42,732 nucleotides of DNA from Bacteroidia bacterium (lineage in GTDB: Bacteria; Bacteroidota; Bacteroidia; Flavobacteriales; Schleiferiaceae). Positions 7,931 to 17,064 of the stretch are shown here, one piece after another. The stretch covers positions 1-42,732 of the forward strand of contig JAUICR010000003.1 in NCBI GenBank assembly GCA_030427785.1, read 5' to 3'. Each line of letters opens with the position of its first letter. The stretch's first letter is position 1. Position numbers and translations under genes: made by a program. Below the pieces are notes generated by a model, which saw only the letters and a program-made list of their open reading frames with translations, was not told where the DNA came from and did not search any database.

Positions 7931-8305
7931 TTAAACTTTAGGAGGGTGTTCACATGAGGGTAAATAAGGAGATTTTGGTAAATCAAAATTAGACGATAAA
8001 AAATCACTTGCGGATTGAATATCCACACGAGTTAAATCTACCGCTTGATTTTGGTTTTTGAAAAGCCCGAATGTAGGAATTAGAACAGGGGGCTCTAATG
8101 AATTATGACTACCCTTATCTAAATTCATAACCTTGGCCAAAAAGCACTTTCCATCGCAGTGCAGCTCCGGTTTATCAATGTTTTCACAAAGCACTTCAGT
8201 ATAGTACTTGTAATTTACTTGATAATTTAAGGCCACAAAGCTATTGTACATCTGCGCAAAACACAGTAATAAAACAAGGCTAATATGGGTAAAAATGCTT
8301 TTCAT
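7931..8305 (-). CDS. Small exported Cys-containing protein of a metal uptake operon
   Basis: A 124-residue protein with an N-terminal hydrophobic signal segment and the motif YYTEVLCENIDKPELHCDGKC (C40, C50, C54) plus a late Cys at 118. I do not recognise a named family, but this Cys arrangement is familiar from short proteins that precede metal-related TonB receptors in Flavobacteria. I chose the ATG at 8305 over the longer frame starting at 8350 because a TATCTTTG promoter element lies at 8322-8315, inside the extended frame. It is first in the operon, 49 bases before the YtkA-like lipoprotein gene. A metallochaperone role is inference. Confidence 0.75.
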   Translation of the reverse strand: MKSIFTHISLVLLLCFAQMYNSFVALNYQVNYKYYTEVLCENIDKPELHCDGKCFLAKVMNLDKGSHNSLEPPVLIPTFGLFKNQNQAVDLTRVDIQSASDFLSSNFDLPKSPYLPSCEHPPKV

Positions 8306-8314
8306 TATCAGGTA

Positions 8315-8322
8315 CAAAGATA
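8315..8322 (-). promoter_or_regulatory. -7 promoter element of the metal uptake operon
   Basis: Reads TATCTTTG on the minus strand, an exact TAnnTTTG match ten bases upstream of the ATG at 8305. It implies a very short leader and supports that start. Confidence 0.55.
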
Positions 8323-8524
8323 CGTCAGGAAATATCGTAAAACATGACATGAATCAGTTTTCGATTTGGTTTCAAGAAAGTTCTTATGTCCTCTTTTCTA
8401 CAAAATTTAACCCTACACATACAACATAAGAACTATCAAATACATCATAACTATATCATAAGGCTTTGGAAATCACTAAATTTAGCTTCTTAAAAAATCG
8501 ACACCTATCCTAAAGCTCCATATC

Positions 8525-11500
8525 ATGATCAGTCAATTTTCCAAAGCACACCTTTACCCCTTGCTAAAGCCACAAATAATTTATCGCTTTTCAAGTTGCG
8601 TCAGCTTAGTGTTACTAATATCAGTTATGTGTGTAACCACTGCGATGCACGGGCAATCTAGTTCATTACATGACTATGCTATTCTTACAGGTACTGATAC
8701 TTGCATCTCGGCTACTAATTGCGGATTAAACATAGGGTATTCTAGTACTATTACTGGTGGAAACATTGGGAGTTTTAAGGGGATAACTACTAACGGTAAT
8801 TTTACCCATGGTGGATCATTGATAGCGAGAGGCCCCGTTTCTATTAATTCGGTCTCGGATGTGCAGGGTGACATTTGGGTTAGTAACCCCACATCACAAA
8901 CCGGAAGATATTTTTGGGCTGGAGATAGATTTCTACTTGGAGGAAATTTAAATGTAAGTGGACAAATTGAAATTGAAAGCGGTAGTATAAACGGACAAGT
9001 AACCCAAAATGTGGGTTATACCTACCGAGGGCCCACTCCTACCGGAGGTTTGCAGCAAGCGGCTGTAAACCCTAATCCCTTACCCGATTTTCCGGCCATC
9101 GCTACGCTTCCTGCGTTCGGTACTCAAAATATTGTAAGCTCTTCCACCATTAATCCCGGAGCCTACAAAAAAATGCAACTCATATCTAATGCGACCTTAC
9201 AATTAGACGGACCTGGCGATTATGTTTTTGAAGACATTAAAAACAGTGGGACCTATAATACCCTGGTTTTCGATTTTAAAAATCAGCCAAATGGAAATTT
9301 TAGAATTTACGTACATGGCGATGTTGATTTAGGAAAAATGAATGTGAGTATTATTAATGGAGGCGATGAAAGTAGGATATACATGGAAGTACATGGTACT
9401 GGCGCGAGCTCTACTGATGGAAAAACCGCATGGCAATTAGAACAAGGCAATACTGCTGGCGGAGCCTATTCTACATGGCTCGGTACTGTGTGGGCACCAA
9501 ATGGTTCCATTACTATTTCAGGAATGGGAGGTCAGGCATTGGTTAAAGGGGCTTTGTTCTCAAAAAAATCTGTTAGCCTTGGAAGCAACTTTACCCTAGA
9601 CTTTGTGCCTTACCTCTTCTGTGGGGCCACAAATAGCATAACAATTAATCCTACTGATAGTATTAGCTGTAACCAAACCACTGTCACTATTCAAGCATCT
9701 ACTAGTTTAGCTGGAGCTACGCCTAGCTGGACTACTCGTAATGGACATATAGTAAGTGGCGATAGCAGTTTTGCGCCTGTGGTTAGCAAAAGTGCATGGT
9801 ATGTTCTCACCGTTACCGAATTTGGTGGCTGTAGTTATTCTGATAGTATTTTTGTTGAAGACAATCCGTGTATTGATCCTTATTACCCCTCACCCCCAGG
9901 GGGAAAAACTTATGACCTTATTGGCTCCGAATTAAATTCTTTAGGAAATAATAGCTCGTATACAGACTCATTAGGACATATTTATTACATCCAAAACGAC
10001 AGTGTACTGATAGAAATAATTGCCAGAGTAGGCCAATACAATACCCTTTTGGCTTTGCTTCAAACTCCGCATTATGGCATTACCAACCTCATAAATAATG
10101 GCCCAGGATCATTAATAATATCAGGGCTTTTTCCAGTTCAAAACCTGTTGAAACTAGACAGCCTGCCATTACTCATCAATTTTGTTCGACCCCTGTACCC
10201 GGCCCTAGTAAGTCGTGGCGTGGCATTAAGCCAAGGAGATGCGGTGATGCAAAATGATTTTGTACGAGGTGGCTACAATGTAAATGGAGAAAATACGCGC
10301 ATTGGAGTATTATCTGACAGCTACAACACAAAACCGGGAAATCCGGCCCAAACGGACATCAACAACGAAGATCTACCAGGAGCTGGAAACTCAACCTACC
10401 CTACCCCTATTACCGTACTAAAAGATTATCCTTATGGTGTAGGAACGGATGAAGGACGGGCCATGTTGCAGATTTTACATGACATAGCACCCAAAGCCGA
10501 GCTCTCCTTTCGTACAGGGTACATTAGTCCTGGTGATTTTGCTCAGGGAATTTATGAGTTGCAGAACGATAGTTGTGATATTATTGTAGATGATATCACT
10601 TATATCACTGAGCCCTTTTTGCAAGAAGGAATAGTGGCTAAAGCTGTAAATAATGTAAGCGCACAAGGCGTAACCTATATTACGGCAGCAGGAAATTTTG
10701 GAAATAAATCTTATGGCGCCACTTTTAGTCCTGCTTCTAGTACTCCGGGTATACCAGGGGTGGCACACGATTTTGGGGGTGGAGATATTTTCCAAAGCAT
10801 TAGCCTACAGCCCGGCAACTATACGGTGGTACTGCAATGGCAAGATTCTATTTATAGCATTGGCCAAACAAGTACAGGAACCAACAATGACCTTGACATA
10901 TATCTGACCGATGATTTCGGCAACACGCTTTTCGGATTCAACCGAAATAACCTTGGGGGAGACCCAATCGAAGTTTTGCCCTTTACCGTTAAGCAAGCCA
11001 CCACCTCCAATTTTTTGATTACAAGATCAGCAGGAAGTCAAAACGTAAATTTCAAATACATCGTTTTCCGGGGTGATATTCAAATCAATGAATACCACAG
11101 TGGAAACAGCACAATCGTAGGACATGCCAATGCCAGTGGTGCCATTACTGTTGGGGCAGTGCGCTACACCAATACTCCCACTCATAGTGTGAGCCCTCCA
11201 CTAGTAGAATCGTTTTCGTCAAAAGGTGGAACTCCTGTAAATGGGGTGGTAATGAACAAGCCAGATATTTGTGGACCCAACGGGGTAAACACCTCGGTAT
11301 TTTTAGGTGGCCCTGATTTAGAGTCAGACAATTTGCCAAACTTTTTCGGAACCTCAGCTGCAGCCCCACACATTGCAGGCTTGGCCGCTTTACTAAAATC
11401 TGCCAGTCAGAAATATGAGTCTAAAGACTTAAGTCCATTGGAGGTAAAAACTCTGATCTCCAATGCCACCTTAGACATGGCCTCTCCAGGCTTCGATTTT

Positions 11501-14500
11501 GAAACCGGACTTGGTTTTGCTCAAGCAGATCTTGCTCTTAAAACCATGGCTAGCCCCACACCTGTGGCCTATTCATTAAAAATACTGGACACAACTAAAA
11601 CACCAGGAATAGACACTTTGCAAATAGTGGTGGAGGGAAATTATTTCAATGATAAAACCTTTATTCTGCTTCGAAACGACACCTTAAAGAGCACTTTTGT
11701 ATCGGATAAAAAAATAGAGGCTATCGTTCCCCCTTTTTCAGGAAACCCCATTCTTCAGGCATATAGCAAACCTTTAAGTTCTTCATTGATTGATGGCGGA
11801 TTTTCAGACTCATTAAATTTTTACTCACCAGTAAAAAAGCATGTGCAGGTAATAGCTGATTTGAAAACCAAAAAATACAGCGAGGCAATTCCAGGCTTAA
11901 CCTTTAGTGTATTAATAGATAGTATAGACTTGAGCCTCACCTCGCTTAGCCTAGCTGATTTAGGCCTAGATAGTGTAAAAATGTTTACCACCGCCAATTC
12001 GACAAGCAACACTGGGGTGTATCTAATAAGAGCTGAGAGAGACTCATTGGATTTATCAGATCCATTTGACCTTGGGTTATCTGAGCTCTATATTTTTGAT
12101 TTTATAGATGGTAACCTTTTAATCGAAAAAATGCCTCTTACAATTACCGCTAAAGACACTAGTATAGTGTACGGTCAACAATTAGCCGACTTTCATTTTA
12201 CCTACAGTTTTCCCGACAGCTTAATTGATCCATCCGAATTAGCCATTTTTTCAGACTCCATCAGTTATTTGCATGAATCGGCCATATCAAACAGACTTGT
12301 AGTGGTGGAAGAAAGCGAACGCAGCATTTCTAGTGGAAGGGCATTGGTAAATTCCGATTTGGAGCAGCTCACTTACGTGGCCAGCGGCAGAGCACTGGTA
12401 AATGCACGTGCTTTGGTAAATGGTTACCCTTTGGTGAATTATATCAGTACTTCCAAAGACACCACTTGGGTAATAGATGTTTCTTCAGAATCGATAAAAG
12501 ACTATGTAACTTCACCTGATATTGCTATTACCTACGAAGCTTATCCATTAGTAAATGCCAGAGCACTGGTGAATGCCCTGGCCCTTGTAAACGGGTATGC
12601 CCTAGTGAATGGTTATGCCCTTGTAAATGCATATCCCTTGGTAAATGGGTATCCGCTTGTAAATGCCTACCCTTTGGTAAATAGTGTACCTACTAATACT
12701 GACAGTAGCGAAGTAGTGGCTATACTTGACGAGGACGATTTGGACAGTACGATTACCGATACCATTATTGAGTTTGAACCCGTAAACCTCATCACCGGCT
12801 ATGAAGTGGGCGAACACCTCATCGTACCGGCTGCATTTATAAACAGCAATTACAGTATCAGCTACGAACTAGGAAAACTGACGATTCTTCCCGACACATT
12901 AGCCGTGCAGCCAGATACTATATTAGCTACCTATGGTGATTCTATTTCTTTCAGCTACCAAGCTACGGGCTTTGAATATTATGATAAGGACAGTGCGATA
13001 GTCCAATCCGTATCTGGATATCGGATATTAGATACCGCTATGAATCCTGTACTAAGCAATCACCTTAACGTAGGAAATTATTTTATTCAATTGGATAGTA
13101 TAAACCTGGGTGATACTTCAAATTATGTAGCGTCACCCAAGTTGGGATGGCTTTCCGTTGAACCAGCACCATTGCTATTGTCTTTTAATGATACTGTACT
13201 GTTGAGTTACGGAGAAAGTTTTAGCGCTCGAACTACGATAAATGGATTTAAGTATACTGACGATTATACAAGCGAAATCACTTCTGGTCCTGTTATCAAT
13301 GTGCTGGATTCAAACTCGGCACTTCAGGACAAATCAATGCTAAACGCGGGCTTTTATAGAATGATAGCCGATAGTATTACAACTAGTTCATCTAACTATA
13401 GTTTTAATTATGAAATGGGATATGTAGATGTAAAAAAGTCTCGTCTTACAATTATTGCCAATGATAAACAAAGAGCCTTTGGCGCTCCCAACCCTTTATT
13501 GGACTTAAGTGTTTACGGGTTTAATTATCAAGATGGTTTGGCGGACATTACGCCTCCCACTATTAGCACCCTAGCCACCCTTACGAGCCCTCCGGGCAAT
13601 TATCCAATAGTGTTAAGTGGAGGACTGGCTGATAACTACAACTTCACTTTGATAGATGGCACCTTAACAATTGACGCCAATGCAATTACTGTAATTATTC
13701 ACGACACGGCCATCTACAAGGGAGATGCTATTCCTAGCTTTAGTTACACCTTGGTAGGATTTGATAAGGCTACAGATAGTATTACCAGCCCTATTCAATT
13801 TCAGGTGAGTCATCACGCCCTGAGTATGCCAGGTAGTTATGCAGTTACCGCATCAGGCTTAAGTACTAAGAGTGCAGGAAATAATATAAACTATGTAAGC
13901 GCCACTTTGTACGTAAATCCAAAAGGCTATTGGTCTAAAAAGTTGACCGCCAGTCTGGAATGTGTAGAAAAAGACACAAATCACCCATCTGGCTTCGATT
14001 ATATAGCCTATATCAATTACGAGAATAAAAACCTAACGCCCTTGTATATTTATAAGGGTAGCAACAATTATATCACAAGTACCGGACTACACACTGATGC
14101 ACCTGAGTTGTTTCCTGCCGGACAAGGCTCATTTGAAATATATTTTGATGGATCTATTTTTAGTTGGGAAACCTATACCTACAGAAATCATCTAAGCCAA
14201 AAAACGAGAGTGCGCGCCAGTAAGTGGTCAAGAGCATGTAGTTTGCCAGGCAAAAAATCTTCTGAAGGCTATACATCTGAATCCTCCCAAAATGATGAAG
14301 TAGTTTATTACCCAAATCCTACAAGTGGTTTGGTAAACGTGCTTCTTCCCGAATCTTATGCTCGAAATTTTACTGTAAGTATCTATGGATTAAATGGCCA
14401 GGTAATCAAAACTGCTGGTTTATCTACAAATGATGCTGGTGAGCTAGCAATAGATATAGGGCACCTCGCCAATGGACTCTATTTTATAAAACTCCAAAAT

Positions 14501-14539
14501 CCATTTGAGAGTCATACTTTTAAAATCACAAAACAATAG
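8525..14539 (+). CDS. Giant secreted subtilase/sedolisin-like protein with MBG domains, LVN repeats and T9SS sorting domain
   Basis: A 2004-residue exported multidomain protein. Order: signal peptide (about 25-44); beta-rich domain 50-365 resembling DUF7305, with an end like TVWAPNGSITISG; an Ig/PKD-like domain (370-450); a propeptide-like region (455-590); a subtilisin-fold peptidase about 590-1010; an IPT/TIG-like region; five MBG-type domains from about 1200 to 1800 (LTITAKDTSIVYG, TIIANDKQRAFGAPNP); and a T9SS domain from about 1920 with YYPNPTSG. Peptidase residues: Asp598 (GVLSDSYN), Asn724 (AAGN), Ser944 (FGTSAAAPH). The usual HGT histidine is absent; GTDEGRAM supplies Glu643 instead, a Ser-Glu-Asp layout as in sedolisin-like families. 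Residues 1272-1386 hold 12 LVN-centred hexapeptides interrupting the first MBG domain. The substrate is unknown. Confidence 0.88.
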   Translation: MISQFSKAHLYPLLKPQIIYRFSSCVSLVLLISVMCVTTAMHGQSSSLHDYAILTGTDTCISATNCGLNIGYSSTITGGNIGSFKGITTNGNFTHGGSLIARGPVSINSVSDVQGDIWVSNPTSQTGRYFWAGDRFLLGGNLNVSGQIEIESGSINGQVTQNVGYTYRGPTPTGGLQQAAVNPNPLPDFPAIATLPAFGTQNIVSSSTINPGAYKKMQLISNATLQLDGPGDYVFEDIKNSGTYNTLVFDFKNQPNGNFRIYVHGDVDLGKMNVSIINGGDESRIYMEVHGTGASSTDGKTAWQLEQGNTAGGAYSTWLGTVWAPNGSITISGMGGQALVKGALFSKKSVSLGSNFTLDFVPYLFCGATNSITINPTDSISCNQTTVTIQASTSLAGATPSWTTRNGHIVSGDSSFAPVVSKSAWYVLTVTEFGGCSYSDSIFVEDNPCIDPYYPSPPGGKTYDLIGSELNSLGNNSSYTDSLGHIYYIQNDSVLIEIIARVGQYNTLLALLQTPHYGITNLINNGPGSLIISGLFPVQNLLKLDSLPLLINFVRPLYPALVSRGVALSQGDAVMQNDFVRGGYNVNGENTRIGVLSDSYNTKPGNPAQTDINNEDLPGAGNSTYPTPITVLKDYPYGVGTDEGRAMLQILHDIAPKAELSFRTGYISPGDFAQGIYELQNDSCDIIVDDITYITEPFLQEGIVAKAVNNVSAQGVTYITAAGNFGNKSYGATFSPASSTPGIPGVAHDFGGGDIFQSISLQPGNYTVVLQWQDSIYSIGQTSTGTNNDLDIYLTDDFGNTLFGFNRNNLGGDPIEVLPFTVKQATTSNFLITRSAGSQNVNFKYIVFRGDIQINEYHSGNSTIVGHANASGAITVGAVRYTNTPTHSVSPPLVESFSSKGGTPVNGVVMNKPDICGPNGVNTSVFLGGPDLESDNLPNFFGTSAAAPHIAGLAALLKSASQKYESKDLSPLEVKTLISNATLDMASPGFDFETGLGFAQADLALKTMASPTPVAYSLKILDTTKTPGIDTLQIVVEGNYFNDKTFILLRNDTLKSTFVSDKKIEAIVPPFSGNPILQAYSKPLSSSLIDGGFSDSLNFYSPVKKHVQVIADLKTKKYSEAIPGLTFSVLIDSIDLSLTSLSLADLGLDSVKMFTTANSTSNTGVYLIRAERDSLDLSDPFDLGLSELYIFDFIDGNLLIEKMPLTITAKDTSIVYGQQLADFHFTYSFPDSLIDPSELAIFSDSISYLHESAISNRLVVVEESERSISSGRALVNSDLEQLTYVASGRALVNARALVNGYPLVNYISTSKDTTWVIDVSSESIKDYVTSPDIAITYEAYPLVNARALVNALALVNGYALVNGYALVNAYPLVNGYPLVNAYPLVNSVPTNTDSSEVVAILDEDDLDSTITDTIIEFEPVNLITGYEVGEHLIVPAAFINSNYSISYELGKLTILPDTLAVQPDTILATYGDSISFSYQATGFEYYDKDSAIVQSVSGYRILDTAMNPVLSNHLNVGNYFIQLDSINLGDTSNYVASPKLGWLSVEPAPLLLSFNDTVLLSYGESFSARTTINGFKYTDDYTSEITSGPVINVLDSNSALQDKSMLNAGFYRMIADSITTSSSNYSFNYEMGYVDVKKSRLTIIANDKQRAFGAPNPLLDLSVYGFNYQDGLADITPPTISTLATLTSPPGNYPIVLSGGLADNYNFTLIDGTLTIDANAITVIIHDTAIYKGDAIPSFSYTLVGFDKATDSITSPIQFQVSHHALSMPGSYAVTASGLSTKSAGNNINYVSATLYVNPKGYWSKKLTASLECVEKDTNHPSGFDYIAYINYENKNLTPLYIYKGSNNYITSTGLHTDAPELFPAGQGSFEIYFDGSIFSWETYTYRNHLSQKTRVRASKWSRACSLPGKKSSEGYTSESSQNDEVVYYPNPTSGLVNVLLPESYARNFTVSIYGLNGQVIKTAGLSTNDAGELAIDIGHLANGLYFIKLQNPFESHTFKITKQ
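12338..12682 (+). repeat. LVN hexapeptide repeat array inside the giant secreted protein
   Basis: Twelve copies of [R/Y/L]-[A/P]-L-V-N-[A/G/S/Y]. Eight are strictly contiguous with an 18-base period (12542-12685); four more lie upstream at 12338-12442, the last three of them nearly contiguous. Leu is encoded by TTA, CTG, CTT, CTA and TTG and Pro by all four codons across copies, so the protein pattern is conserved while the DNA has diverged at wobble positions. Confidence 0.95.
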
Positions 14540-14556
14540 ATTAACGGTAAGCATCA

Positions 14557-16500
14557 GTGATAAAAATATCCAACAAATTAAAGCTCGTATCAGTAGTACT
14601 AGTATTTGTATTTCTTAATGGAGCTACACTACCAGGGCAAAGCCCTATTGATAGCTTAAAAACTTCGATAAACAGTGCTACTGATGATAGCAACAAAGTC
14701 AATCAATTACTGGAGCTAAGCCAAGCCTACTTAGGTTCAAATCCCGAGGAAGCTGTGGCTATAGGACGTAAAGCCAATACCCTGGGTATACAGGTAAATT
14801 ATCTTAAAGGCTCGGCTTATGCCTTAAAATACATTGGAATTGCCTATTACTATCAAGGAAACTACATTGAAGCCTTAGAAGCATGGCAGGAGGCTTTATT
14901 GGTATTTGACTCTATTAATGATAAAACAGGAGTTGCAAATATCCTGAGCAACATTGGAGCTATCTATTACAATGAAGGGGATTACAACAACGCTCTTAAC
15001 CACTATTTAAGATCCCTTTCTGCCTCAGAGGAGCTAAAAGATACCTTGAGGATTCTTACTGCTTTAAGTAATATAGGTGCCGTATACAATGACAACCCTT
15101 TAACTCATGATAAATCCCTCACTTATTCTTTACGTGCACTCGAGTTAAGTGAAAAAATACAAGCCAAAGATGCAATCGCTACAAGTTCGGTAAACATTGG
15201 AGAAATTTATCTTGAAAGAAAGGATTACGACAAAGCCCTGGCCTACTTTGAGAAATCTCTAGAAGCAATGGAAGCTGCCGATGGAAAAGTATATACCATG
15301 GTAAGTGTTGCCAAAGTATACACCAAAAAAGGAGACTTTGAGACCGCATTCAAATACCTTGATGAAGCATTAGTAATTGCACAAAAATTAAATGCGCTGC
15401 CAAACCAAGCGCATATTTATGTAGCCATGGCAAGCACCTATCTGCAAATGTCAAAAATTGACAAATCTCTCCAGGCCTATCGAAAAGCGGCTAGCATAGC
15501 GCGGTCTTTAAATTCTCTAAAAGATTTGGAAAAAACCTATGCAGGTATGAAAGGAATTTACTCGCAGCAGGGCCGTTACGATAGTGCTTACAAGTACCAA
15601 AGTTTATTAACAGTGGTAGAAGACAGCCTATACAATATTGAGGTGGATAAACTTCTGTCTAATCAAATGTTCAATTTTCAGATTGAAAAAAAGCAGAATG
15701 AGATTAATCTTCTTAAAGCGAATGATGAGCTTAAAGATCAGGATATAGTAAAACAAAAGACCATCAGAAATCTGGTGATAGCAGGTTTCTTTTCGGTGAT
15801 TATCTTCTTAATAATTGCGGTTAACCAAAAGAAAAATCTTAAAAAAGCAAAGGAGCGTAGCGAAAACCTTCTGCTCAATATTCTACCGATGGAAATTGCC
15901 GAAGAATTGAAAGAAAGTGGAAAATCGGATGCCCGAGATTTTGATCAGGTAACGGTGCTTTTTACAGATTTTAAAGAGTTTACCGGAGCCGCGCAAGAAA
16001 TGACCGCTAAAGAATTGGTTGAGGAAATCAATTACTATTTCGAAGCATTTGACAATATCGTGACTAAGTATAAAATAGAAAAAATAAAAACCATTGGAGA
16101 TGCCTATATGGCGGCCGGTGGAATACCAGTTCCGAGTGAAGATTCGGTGAAAAATGTGGTACTTGCCGCCTTGGAAATGCAGCGCTTTGTGCATGAAAGG
16201 CAAGAGGCGCATATTGATAAATACTCAAGCTTATTTAATATGCGGGCAGGTATCCATACAGGACCTGTGGTTGCGGGAATTGTAGGAGTAAAAAAGTTTC
16301 AATACGATATGTGGGGCGATACGGTAAATACAGCCAGCCGAATGGAATCATCTGGTGATGTTGGCAAAATCAATATTTCCCATACTACGTTTTTAGCCAT
16401 TAAAGATGAGCCCGAATTTACATTTGAATACCGAGGTGAAATTGAAGCCAAGGGCAAGGGTAAACTTAAGATGTATTTTGTTCAACTAGCTCAGGTGTAA
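14557..16500 (+). CDS. Membrane adenylate cyclase (class III) with periplasmic TPR sensor
   Basis: A 647-residue membrane protein starting at GTG 14557, 17 bases after the giant secreted protein gene, so probably co-transcribed. It has a signal peptide, about eight TPR units (residues 50-350; for example ALKYIGIAYYYQGNYIEALE), a coiled coil, one transmembrane helix (about 405-425), and a class III cyclase domain (about 435-640). Metal-binding aspartates are D471 (FTDFKEFT) and D515 (IKTIGDAYM). Lys511 and Asp584 (YDMWGDTVNTASRM) are the adenine-selecting pair, so ATP rather than GTP is the expected substrate; N591 and R595 are the transition-state residues. All catalytic residues are present. 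The signal sensed by the TPR part is unknown. Confidence 0.92.
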   Translation: MIKISNKLKLVSVVLVFVFLNGATLPGQSPIDSLKTSINSATDDSNKVNQLLELSQAYLGSNPEEAVAIGRKANTLGIQVNYLKGSAYALKYIGIAYYYQGNYIEALEAWQEALLVFDSINDKTGVANILSNIGAIYYNEGDYNNALNHYLRSLSASEELKDTLRILTALSNIGAVYNDNPLTHDKSLTYSLRALELSEKIQAKDAIATSSVNIGEIYLERKDYDKALAYFEKSLEAMEAADGKVYTMVSVAKVYTKKGDFETAFKYLDEALVIAQKLNALPNQAHIYVAMASTYLQMSKIDKSLQAYRKAASIARSLNSLKDLEKTYAGMKGIYSQQGRYDSAYKYQSLLTVVEDSLYNIEVDKLLSNQMFNFQIEKKQNEINLLKANDELKDQDIVKQKTIRNLVIAGFFSVIIFLIIAVNQKKNLKKAKERSENLLLNILPMEIAEELKESGKSDARDFDQVTVLFTDFKEFTGAAQEMTAKELVEEINYYFEAFDNIVTKYKIEKIKTIGDAYMAAGGIPVPSEDSVKNVVLAALEMQRFVHERQEAHIDKYSSLFNMRAGIHTGPVVAGIVGVKKFQYDMWGDTVNTASRMESSGDVGKINISHTTFLAIKDEPEFTFEYRGEIEAKGKGKLKMYFVQLAQV

Positions 16501-16563
16501 TTTTTATAAAAGTCACAATAATTCGATGGGCTTAATGGTTTAAAACACCAAAACTTAACCTAT

Positions 16564-17064
16564 ATGCAAAGTACCTTTACCCACTATTGTGACTCACCTA
16601 CCGGTATGCTTAGAATTGAAGCCACAATAAGTCATGTTACTTCCATTTATTTTCTGAGTGATGATGATGTTCAAGAACCCAATCCAAACCTTTTGTGCAG
16701 GGAGGCAGCCTCTCAATTGAATGCCTTTTTTGAAGGAGGTCTTACCGTTTTTGATTTACCCTTAAGACCAAGCGGAACAGAATTTCAGCATCGCGTGTGG
16801 AATCAACTTCACAAAATTCCTTACGGTGAAACTATTTCGTACGGAACTTTAGCCAAACAACTAGGAGACCCCAACCTAGTGCGAGCCGTAGGCGCAGCCA
16901 ATGGCAAAAATCCAATTGCTATAATTGCACCTTGCCACCGGGTAATTGGCTCTAATGGAAACTTAATAGGCTATGCCGGAGGATTGGAAAGAAAAAACTG
17001 GTTGCTCAGTCATGAAAAACGTGCAAGCAAACCCCAGCTCTCCCTCTTTAACAGCTTGTCATAG
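16564..17064 (+). CDS. ogt: Methylated-DNA--protein-cysteine S-methyltransferase
   Basis: A 166-residue suicide repair protein that transfers the methyl group from O6-methylguanine (and O4-methylthymine) in DNA to its own Cys. The active site PCHRVIG has Cys124, followed by GYAGGLERKNWLL. The arginine-finger helix has LVRAVGAANGKNP (Arg107), and the recognition-helix region shows GETISYGTLAKQLG. Length and layout are those of Ogt/MGMT without the N-terminal AdaA domain. Its last six bases overlap the end of the convergent delta-60 gene. No promoter element could be recognised in the 63 bases upstream. Confidence 0.95.
   Translation: MQSTFTHYCDSPTGMLRIEATISHVTSIYFLSDDDVQEPNPNLLCREAASQLNAFFEGGLTVFDLPLRPSGTEFQHRVWNQLHKIPYGETISYGTLAKQLGDPNLVRAVGAANGKNPIAIIAPCHRVIGSNGNLIGYAGGLERKNWLLSHEKRASKPQLSLFNSLS

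Noticed and set aside
8306..8350. Longer start for the small Cys protein (frame open from 8350)
   Set aside because: The extension contains the TATCTTTG promoter element and would put charged residues in front of the signal segment.
8477..8484. TAAATTTA as -7 element of the giant secreted protein gene
   Set aside because: One mismatch at the key G and the only TTTG upstream is eight bases away, far too close for a -33 element.
12542..12685. 18-base tandem repeat as a possible recent slippage tract or assembly artefact
   Set aside because: Copies differ at most wobble positions, so it is neither recent slippage nor a collapse of identical reads.
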